Assembly: GCF_000725485.1 (NCBI RefSeq)
Contig: NZ_KL647032.1
Coordinates: forward strand, 127,591 to 139,031
DNA length: 11,441 bases
Direction of reading: 5' to 3'
DNA from: Nonomuraea candida
GTDB taxonomy: Bacteria; Actinomycetota; Actinomycetes; Streptosporangiales; Streptosporangiaceae
How positions within the stretch are numbered: the first letter of the stretch is position 1; the number at the start of each line of letters is the position of its first letter. The notes beneath the pieces were generated by a model. It was not told where the DNA came from and ran no database searches. It saw only the letters and a program-made list of their open reading frames with translations. Positions 6,978 to 11,441 of the stretch are shown here, piece by piece. The translations under genes were made by a program, and so were the position numbers.

Positions 6978-6983
6978 CTCCTT
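6978..6983 (-). promoter_or_regulatory. Ribosome binding site fixing the GTG start of the S37 peptidase
   Basis: On the minus strand AAGGAG lies nine bases before GTG 6968. It is the only good ribosome site near the N-terminus and places the start immediately before the signal peptide. Confidence 0.7.
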
Positions 6984-7052
6984 AGGAGGAGGGCCAGTAC
7001 CGCCCGAACGTATACCGATCATCCCGTCCCGAACAGCTCACCTCACACCGCC

Positions 7053-7084
7053 CCGGACGCGGCCCGGCACACCGCGCCGTCCGG
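7053..7084 (-). terminator. Hairpin after the TetR stop
   Basis: CCGGACG (7053-7059) pairs with CGTCCGG (7078-7084). An inner CGG/CCG pairing (7060-7062 with 7072-7074) extends the stem past a bulge. It starts 6 nt downstream of the TetR stop codon (7091-7093, minus strand) and upstream of the S37 gene, so it probably ends the TetR transcript. Confidence 0.5.
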
Positions 7085-7090
7085 CCCGGG

Positions 7091-7690
7091 TCAGGTGGTG
7101 AAGCGGGCCAGGAGGAGCGCGAGCCTGCGGTCGTGCTCGTGGCGGGGCAGGCGGCCGCCGCGCGTGAGCGTGGCCAGGCCGTGCAGGGCGGCCCAGAAGG
7201 TCTCGACCAGCAGCCCGAGATCGTCGTCCCCGGCGTACGGGCGCAAGGCCTCGACCAGCTCGTTGAAGGCCGCCCAGAGCGGGGCCGGCGCCTCGGGGGT
7301 CGCGAACGGCAGATCGACGTCCTGGCGGAACATCGCGTCGTAGAGCGCGGGCCGCCGCTCGGCGAACGCGGTGTACGCCCGCGCGACCCCCGCCAGGCCC
7401 GCAGCCGGATTCACCCCCTGACCCCCGGCGGCGCCCTCGGGCGGGGTGGTGCGGGCCGCGCGCAGCTCTTCGGCCATCTCGGCGAAGCCCTCGACCGCGA
7501 CCGCCGCCATGATGGCGCCCTTGCCCTTGAAGTGGCTGTAGAGCACGGGCTGGCTGTATTCGACGCGTTCGGCCAGCCGCCGTGTCGTCACCGCCTCCCA
7601 CCCCTCGGCCTCGGCCAGCTCCCGGGCCGCCGTGATGATCAGCTTCTCCCGCTCGGCACGCTCGCGCTCCCGGCGCGTCTGGATTGACAT
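7091..7690 (-). CDS. TetR-family regulator (autoregulated, divergent from DUF4267 gene)
   Basis: 199 residues, typical for TetR. The N-terminal helix-turn-helix is at about 15-62, with the recognition region YSQPVLYSHFKGKGAI. The C-terminal ligand domain contains W-A-A-L-H-G (166-171), which matches the WHG-type C-terminal domain seen in many actinobacterial members. The start is ATG at 7690. No ribosome site precedes it; instead TAGATT (7703 to 7698 on the minus strand) ends exactly seven bases before the ATG, the geometry of a leaderless mRNA. A 13-bp palindrome overlaps that -10, and a twin palindrome overlaps the -10 of the divergent DUF4267 gene. This strongly suggests repression of both itself and its neighbour. 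The ligand is unknown. Confidence 0.93.
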   Translation of the reverse strand: MSIQTRRERERAEREKLIITAARELAEAEGWEAVTTRRLAERVEYSQPVLYSHFKGKGAIMAAVAVEGFAEMAEELRAARTTPPEGAAGGQGVNPAAGLAGVARAYTAFAERRPALYDAMFRQDVDLPFATPEAPAPLWAAFNELVEALRPYAGDDDLGLLVETFWAALHGLATLTRGGRLPRHEHDRRLALLLARFTT

Positions 7691-7697
7691 GACACCA

Positions 7698-7703
7698 AAT
7701 CTA
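7698..7703 (-). promoter_or_regulatory. -10 element of the TetR gene, leaderless geometry
   Basis: Minus-strand TAGATT, with seven bases between its end and ATG 7690, so the predicted +1 is the A of the start codon. A 4/6 match to TTGACA (CCGACA, rc of 7720-7725) lies 16 bp upstream. Operator 1 (7701-7713) overlaps the -10. Confidence 0.5.
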
Positions 7704-7713
7704 GCACCGCTAG
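7701..7713. promoter_or_regulatory. TetR operator 1
   Basis: CTAGCACCGCTAG is a perfect 5-bp inverted repeat (CTAGC/GCTAG) with a 3-bp centre. It overlaps the TetR -10. It has a twin at 7752-7764 differing by one base, with 51 bp between centres. Confidence 0.75.
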
Positions 7714-7751
7714 CGAATCTGTCGGCGCTCGTGCTAGCGTCGTTCTCGTTC

Positions 7752-7764
7752 CTAGCACTGCTAG
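7752..7764. promoter_or_regulatory. TetR operator 2
   Basis: CTAGCACTGCTAG has the same arms as operator 1, and only the centre differs (ACT for ACC). It overlaps the putative -10 of the DUF4267 gene (7762-7767). A further perfect hexamer GCTAGC at 7733-7738 lies between the two operators and may be a weaker third site. Confidence 0.75.
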
Positions 7765-7767
7765 TAC
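7762..7767 (+). promoter_or_regulatory. Putative -10 of the DUF4267 gene, leaderless geometry
   Basis: TAGTAC ends six bases before ATG 7774, which puts the expected +1 at the A of the start codon. It mirrors the arrangement on the TetR side. No clear -35 was found. Confidence 0.4.
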
Positions 7768-7773
7768 TTGGAG

Positions 7774-8154
7774 ATGGACGTGCTCACTTTCGTTGCCTAC
7801 GGTCTGGCCATCGCGCTCAACCTGATGATCGTGTTCATCGGGGCGCGCTTCCTGCTCGCCCCCCGGGCCGCGGCCGCCGGCTACGGGGTGCCCGCCAAGG
7901 CCGACGGCGATGCCGCGTACCTGACGATCAAGGGGGTGCGCGACGGCACCTACGGCCTGGTCGGGCTGGCGCTGCTGGCCTTCGCCGGGCCGGCCGCCGA
8001 AGCCTGGTTCATGCTGGTCGTGGCCTTGGCGCCGCTGGGCGACACGCTGATCGTGCTGCGCCATGGCGGGTCGAAGGCGGTCGCGTTCGGCGTCCACTTC
8101 GCGACCGCCGTGGCCATCCTCATCACCGCCGCGCTGCTCTTCGCCGTCAGCTGA
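7774..8154 (+). CDS. DUF4267 small integral membrane protein
   Basis: 126 residues, almost entirely hydrophobic, with about four membrane segments (roughly 4-30, 58-73, 76-95, 104-125). The central KGVRDGTYGL motif, before the second membrane segment, is the recognisable conserved block of the DUF4267 family. The function of that family is not established; members often neighbour TetR-type regulators. ATG 7774 is preferred over an in-frame TTG two codons earlier. GGAG abuts the ATG with no spacer, so it is not a usable ribosome site, and the position of the -10 suggests leaderless translation. The twin palindromes show that it is the likely target of the divergent TetR protein. It is convergent with the DUF2264 gene. 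Confidence 0.85.
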   Translation: MDVLTFVAYGLAIALNLMIVFIGARFLLAPRAAAAGYGVPAKADGDAAYLTIKGVRDGTYGLVGLALLAFAGPAAEAWFMLVVALAPLGDTLIVLRHGGSKAVAFGVHFATAVAILITAALLFAVS

Positions 8155-8190
8155 TGGCAGCGCCCAGTCCCCCGGGCCGCCCGCGCCCGC

Positions 8191-8211
8191 CGCCGCGCGG
8201 CCCGCGCGGCG
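8191..8211. terminator. Strong GC hairpin between DUF4267 and DUF2264 genes
   Basis: CGCCGCGCG (8191-8199) and CGCGCGGCG (8203-8211) form a perfect 9-bp stem with a GCC loop. It lies in the 98-bp gap between two convergent genes. A second small hairpin, GGTCC/GGACC, lies at 8218-8231. It probably works for both transcripts; no T-tract is present. Confidence 0.55.
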
Positions 8212-8252
8212 CCGACGGGTCCAGCGGGACCGGCCGTGCGGGACGGATTGTG

Positions 8253-10163
8253 TCAGCGGGTCTGGCCGGCGCGGCGTTCGCAGGTGGGGACGCCGGCCAG
8301 GTGGACGGTCGCCGTCTCCCCGTCCGGCAGGGACAGGACGACCAGGTCATCGCCCTCGACGCGGACGCCGGGGAGCGGCGGCTCCTCCTCCGCCGCCGAC
8401 AACCAGATGAGGCTGACGTAGACGGCGGTGCCGCCGGGATGGGCCGAGGCGAGGGCGTACGGGGTGGCCGAGTGGACGCCGAAGGCGTTGGCGCCCTCCG
8501 CCGTCACCACCCCGGTGCCCGTGTAGCCGTGCAGGGCGCGTACCGCGCTGGCCAGCCCGTCGGAACGGCGGGCCAGCGCCATGAACGGCCCCTCGCCCGA
8601 GCCGGCCGGGGACCCGACCGGTCCGTGACCCGAGCCGGCCGGCGGGTGCAGGGCGGGCGGGATGGGGGCGGCCAGGGCGTGGCCGCCGTCGCGGACCTGG
8701 TGACCGGCCGGGGCCGTGACGCGGTGGACCCTGATCTCCGCCGCGCCGGCCACCACCGAGGCCGTCACCACCCGCACCGGGCCGTCCTCGTAGGCCGAGG
8801 CGGCGAAGCGGTCCGACACGGTGAGCGGTTCGATGAGGCGGCGCAGCGAGGCGGTGCCGTCGGGGGCGATCACGGCCAGGTGGTTGTCCACGCCCTGCGC
8901 CTTCTCCCCCACGTCGGGCCCGGTGTGGGTGGTGTAGGCGAGTTTGAGGTAGTAGGGGTCGGGGAGGCCGTTCGGGTCCTGGATGCGGTCGCGGTCGCTG
9001 CCGTGGTTGACGAGCCGTACGATGCCGTCCGCGCTGGTGGTGTGGAGCAGCCAGCCCGGCGCGGGCAGGGCCAGCGCCTGGTCGGCCAGCTCGACCGGGG
9101 CCGGCTCCTCCGGCGCGGTCCAGACGGGATGCTCGGGCGGCAGGAGGAGGCCGAGGAACGCCTTGCTCGCCCAGTACGGCGACGCCGGGCCCGAGTACGC
9201 CTGCGCGATGGGCGGGAAGGCGTCATACCAGCCGAGGGAGAGCAGGCCGCGCTCGTCCGGCGCGCCGCGCTCGGCGAAGTGGCGCAGCGCGCGGCCGGCG
9301 ATGCGGCGGGTCCGGCCGGGCGGGAGAGGCGAGGCGCCCGTCAGCGCGCCCAGCCACAGCGGCGCCACGGTCGCGAACCGGTAGGTCAGCGAGCGCCCCT
9401 GGTGCACAGGGCCGCCGTCGGCGGCGAAGAAGTGCTGGTACTGGTCGAGGAAGCGGCGCAACCGCCGCGCGTACAGCTCCTGCCTGGCCGTGTCGCCGGC
9501 CATCCTGGCCCACAACGACGGGTAGAGGTGCAGCGCCCAGCCGCAGTAGTAGTCGAAGTTCTTGCCCTTGCCGTCGGAGTACCAGCCGTCGCCGGCGTAC
9601 CACTCCTCGATGCGCTCCAGCCCGCCGGTGATCTCGCCCGGTTCGTACGGCCCGCCCACCCCGGCCAGGAACTGCTCGACGACCACCCGGAACATCACCC
9701 AGTTGTTGTCCGGGGTGCGCCGCCCCAGGAACCCCGCCAGCCACGCCACCACCCGCTCCTGCTCGCCGGAGGACAGCCGGTCGAACAGCCACGGCCGGGT
9801 CTCGTGCAGCGCCAGCGCCACCGAGGCCGCCTCGACGAGCTGCTGGGACATGTCGGTCAGGGCCGGCCACGCGTACGGGTGCGCGGGGTCGGTCCCGGCG
9901 GTCAGGCCGCTCGCGTACCGCTCGATCAGGGCCGGGGGCACCTCGCCCCGCGCGCCGGCGATCCGGAACGCGGCGAGCAGGAACGTGCGCGCGTAGCCCT
10001 CCAGCCCGTCGCTCACCGGCCCCGACCTGCTGGCCCTGCCGGGCAGGCGGTACTGGGCGAAGCCGTCGGTCGCGTACGGCACCACGGCGTCCAGCAGGCG
10101 GTCCGCCATCGCCTCCCAGTACGCGCGGGTCCGGCCTGACAGGAGTTCATCCGGCAGTGACAT
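8253..10163 (-). CDS. DUF2264 protein, putative glycoside hydrolase
   Basis: 636 residues from ATG 10163 (639 if ATG 10172 is used). The length and blocks fit the DUF2264 family: DNNWVMFRVVVEQFL (152-166), GDGWYSDGKGKNFDYYCGWALH (191-212) and HQGRSLTYRFATVAPLW (254-270) in an all-helical (alpha/alpha) N-terminal domain of about 350 residues. A beta-rich C-terminal domain follows. From memory the family is linked to GH154 glucuronidase-type enzymes; substrate and reaction here are inferred. No signal peptide is seen, so it is probably cytoplasmic and would act on imported oligosaccharides. A repeated PAGSG linker interrupts the C-terminal domain at 507-527. No ribosome site precedes either ATG; a TAGTAT at 10171-10176 fits leaderless translation from 10163. 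It is divergent from the LacI-family gene at 10341 and likely its target. Confidence 0.87.
   Translation of the reverse strand: MSLPDELLSGRTRAYWEAMADRLLDAVVPYATDGFAQYRLPGRASRSGPVSDGLEGYARTFLLAAFRIAGARGEVPPALIERYASGLTAGTDPAHPYAWPALTDMSQQLVEAASVALALHETRPWLFDRLSSGEQERVVAWLAGFLGRRTPDNNWVMFRVVVEQFLAGVGGPYEPGEITGGLERIEEWYAGDGWYSDGKGKNFDYYCGWALHLYPSLWARMAGDTARQELYARRLRRFLDQYQHFFAADGGPVHQGRSLTYRFATVAPLWLGALTGASPLPPGRTRRIAGRALRHFAERGAPDERGLLSLGWYDAFPPIAQAYSGPASPYWASKAFLGLLLPPEHPVWTAPEEPAPVELADQALALPAPGWLLHTTSADGIVRLVNHGSDRDRIQDPNGLPDPYYLKLAYTTHTGPDVGEKAQGVDNHLAVIAPDGTASLRRLIEPLTVSDRFAASAYEDGPVRVVTASVVAGAAEIRVHRVTAPAGHQVRDGGHALAAPIPPALHPPAGSGHGPVGSPAGSGEGPFMALARRSDGLASAVRALHGYTGTGVVTAEGANAFGVHSATPYALASAHPGGTAVYVSLIWLSAAEEEPPLPGVRVEGDDLVVLSLPDGETATVHLAGVPTCERRAGQTR
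8596..8642. repeat. 33-bp in-frame duplication inside the DUF2264 gene
   Basis: CCCGAGCCGGCCGG occurs at 8596-8609 and exactly 33 bp later at 8629-8642, which keeps the frame. It encodes two PAGSG-G-GP units (residues 508-512 and 519-523) and looks like a recently expanded flexible linker. Confidence 0.65.
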
Positions 10164-10170
10164 AAAACGC

Positions 10171-10176
10171 ATACTA
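10171..10176 (-). promoter_or_regulatory. Putative -10 of the DUF2264 gene
   Basis: Minus-strand TAGTAT, whose last base is seven bases before the A of ATG 10163. This matches a leaderless start and favours 10163 over ATG 10172, which overlaps the element. No convincing -35 is visible. Confidence 0.4.
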
Positions 10177-10220
10177 GGCCACCGATCCCGAGAAATGGCG
10201 GGTGAATTGACCTCTTTGCA

Positions 10221-10233
10221 GTAATCGTTTCAC
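10221..10233. promoter_or_regulatory. LacI-type operator candidate, distal site
   Basis: GTAATCGTTTCAC has a central CG and matches the proximal site at 10301-10313 in 10 of 13 positions. It lies upstream of the DUF2264 gene. The half GTTTCAC recurs at 10320-10326. It is less symmetric than the proximal site. Confidence 0.45.
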
Positions 10234-10245
10234 TTCCCTGAATCC

Positions 10246-10257
10246 CCGGCATGCCGG
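10246..10257. repeat. 12-bp perfect palindrome in the divergent promoter region
   Basis: CCGGCATGCCGG is a perfect inverted repeat midway between the two divergent genes. It could bind another regulator, or be chance in GC-rich DNA. Confidence 0.35.
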
Positions 10258-10266
10258 AGAGCAGAT

Positions 10267-10296
10267 TTGACACCGCGACAGCCCGGAGGGAAGCAT
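10267..10296 (+). promoter_or_regulatory. Possible promoter of the second LacI-family gene
   Basis: TTGACA at 10267-10272 is a perfect -35. At an 18-bp spacer the -10 would be AAGCAT (10291-10296), a poor match. Transcription would begin about 10303, inside the operator at 10301-10313, which fits autorepression. Confidence 0.35.
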
Positions 10297-10300
10297 GTGT

Positions 10301-10313
10301 GTAAACGGTTTAC
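10301..10313. promoter_or_regulatory. LacI-type operator, proximal site
   Basis: GTAAACGGTTTAC has perfect 6-bp arms around one central base and the AACG core usual for LacI-family operators. It lies 28 bp before the LacI-family start codon at 10341. The family more often has an even-length centre (two-base CG), so the odd spacing is slightly unusual. Confidence 0.7.
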
Positions 10314-10340
10314 TAGCTTGTTTCACCCGCTGGAGGCGAG

Positions 10341-11423
10341 ATGGTGCGGCGTGCGGCGTCCGAGGGCGAAGACCGGCGGCCGACGACGATCCGCGACGTG
10401 GCCGCGCACGCCGGCGTGTCCGTGGCCACCGTCTCCCGCATCCTGTCCGGCACCTACCCCAGCGCGCCCGCCACGCGCAGCAAGGTCATGCGGGCGGTGC
10501 GCGAGCTCGACTACGTGGCCAACGCCAACGCCCGCAACCTGGCCGGGGCCAGCAGCCGCAGCGTGGCCATCATCGTCAACTCCGTCGTCTCCCCCCACTA
10601 CGCGCACGTCGCGCAGGGCGTGCAGACGCAGGCCGCGCTAGAGGGCAAGCTGTGCATCGTCGGCACCACCGGCGGCGATCCCGAGCGCGAGCTGGCCACC
10701 GTCCAGCTCATGCGGCAGGAGCACGCCGAATGCGTGATCCTCGTGGGCAACGTCGTCGCCGACGACGCCTATCGGGAGCGCATGGGCGACTACGCCCGCG
10801 CGCTGGCGCTGGCCGGCTCGCGGCTCGTCCTGTGCGGCCGTCCGGCGCTGGGCCCCGACGTGCCCGCCCTCGTCGTCGAATACGACAACACCGGCGGCGC
10901 GTACGCCATCACCAGCCACCTGCTGTCGGCCGGGCACCGGCGCATCCTGTTCCTCGGGCGGCGTGCAGGTCACACCACCCCCGACAGCCGCATCGCCGGC
11001 TACCGCAACGCGCTCGCCGACCACCGCGTGCCGCACGACCCCGGCCTGGAGCTCGACGGCACCATGGAGCGCGGCGAGGGTTACCGCATGATCCGCCAGC
11101 GGCTGGAGGCCGGGCCGCCCGACTTCACCGCCGTCTTCGCCGTCAACGACCAGATCGCGGCCGGCGCCCGCCAGGCGCTGCGCGAGCAGGGGCTGCGCGT
11201 GCCCGACGACATCTCGATGGTGGGCTTCGACGACCTGCCGCCCGCCGCCGACATCGACCTCACCACCGTGCACGTGCCGCACGAGGAGCTGGGCCGCACG
11301 GCCGTGCGCATGGCGCTCGAACGCGGCCGCGACAAGACGGGGCAGGCCGAGCACGTCATGCTCGGCACCCACATCATCGTCCGCGACTCGGTCCGCCCCC
11401 TCCGCCCCACCCCCCAGCCCTGA
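10341..11423 (+). CDS. LacI-family transcriptional regulator (divergent from DUF2264 gene)
   Basis: 360 residues. After a charged 14-residue extension comes the helix-turn-helix TTIRDVAAHAGVSVATVSRILSG (15-37), then the hinge helix (about 55-68) and a two-lobed sugar-binding-type effector domain to about 350. Late conserved blocks include FAVNDQIAAGA and PDDISMVGFDDLP. The recognition helix is the common VATVSRIL type, unlike the TVSFVIN of the regulator at 2360-3364, so the two should read different operators. GGAGG at 10332-10336 is 4 nt from ATG 10341 and 7 nt from the adjacent in-frame GTG 10344; either could be the start. It is divergent from the DUF2264 gene, with two related 13-bp sites between them. 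It is inferred to control that gene and itself in response to an oligosaccharide. The stop is at 11421-11423. Confidence 0.93.
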   Translation: MVRRAASEGEDRRPTTIRDVAAHAGVSVATVSRILSGTYPSAPATRSKVMRAVRELDYVANANARNLAGASSRSVAIIVNSVVSPHYAHVAQGVQTQAALEGKLCIVGTTGGDPERELATVQLMRQEHAECVILVGNVVADDAYRERMGDYARALALAGSRLVLCGRPALGPDVPALVVEYDNTGGAYAITSHLLSAGHRRILFLGRRAGHTTPDSRIAGYRNALADHRVPHDPGLELDGTMERGEGYRMIRQRLEAGPPDFTAVFAVNDQIAAGARQALREQGLRVPDDISMVGFDDLPPAADIDLTTVHVPHEELGRTAVRMALERGRDKTGQAEHVMLGTHIIVRDSVRPLRPTPQP

Positions 11424-11441
11424 CCCCCCGCAGCCCTGACC

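Noticed and set aside
6969..7022. 18-residue N-terminal extension of the S37 peptidase (ATG 7022)
   Set aside because: There is no ribosome site, the extension is Pro/Gly-rich and it would precede a normal signal peptide. GTG 6968 with AAGGAG explains the start better.
7000..7034. Imperfect direct repeat CCG(T)CCCGAAC upstream of the S37 peptidase
   Set aside because: Two short GC-rich copies with unequal length; no convincing promoter or regulator link.
5568..7343. 591-residue plus-strand open frame
   Set aside because: It is antisense to the S37 peptidase, whose signal peptide, Ser/Asp/His residues and ribosome site establish the real strand.
7768..7773. TTG start two codons before the DUF4267 ATG
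   Set aside because: A rare start codon overlapping the promoter and operator region; ATG 7774 fits the -10 spacing.
7632..10139. 835-residue plus-strand open frame
   Set aside because: It overlaps the DUF4267 gene in another frame and lies antisense to the DUF2264 gene; Arg/Gly-rich with no recognisable domain.
1..11441. CRISPR arrays, tRNA/rRNA genes, insertion sequences, prophage or toxin-antitoxin genes
   Set aside because: None found: no regularly spaced long repeats, no cloverleaf-like tails, no transposase or integrase motifs.

Overview
The window is very GC-rich, with third codon positions almost all G or C, GTG as well as ATG starts, and no T-rich terminators. It codes for GAF-free histidine kinase, S37 peptidase, DUF4267 and DUF2264 families. 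This fits a filamentous actinomycete, perhaps in the Streptosporangiales; the order is inferred from general character only. No tRNA, rRNA, CRISPR array, transposase or phage gene was seen. It reads as ordinary chromosomal accessory-metabolism DNA.

Layout: (1) 2-424 (+), the end of a ferritin-like helical protein. (2) 571-1938 (-), a sensor histidine kinase with no response regulator beside it. (3) 1939-2359, about 420 bp with short repeats and a roughly 45-codon coding-like remnant. (4) 2360-5535, a divergent sugar-type locus: a LacI-family repressor (-) faces a ThuA-like gene and a Gfo/Idh/MocA oxidoreductase (+), with an operator-like palindrome between them. (5) 5559-6968 (-), a secreted S37 tripeptidyl aminopeptidase, convergent with the oxidoreductase; one hairpin spans both stop codons. 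(6) 7091-8154, a divergent TetR / DUF4267 membrane protein pair. Its 83-bp gap holds two near-identical 13-bp palindromes, each overlapping a -10 element placed so that both mRNAs would be leaderless. (7) 8253-11423, a DUF2264 putative glycoside hydrolase (-) divergent from a second LacI-family regulator (+), with two related operator-like sites between them.

The theme is local control: three divergent regulator/target pairs, each with a recognisable palindrome in the shared promoter region. The two LacI loci probably respond to carbohydrates. Neither has a transporter or sugar kinase in view, so their substrates cannot be read from the window. I do not see a convincing new multi-gene system. 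The most informative features are the TetR/DUF4267 twin-operator leaderless switch, the repeat-bearing remnant region at 1939-2359, and the two LacI operator sets.
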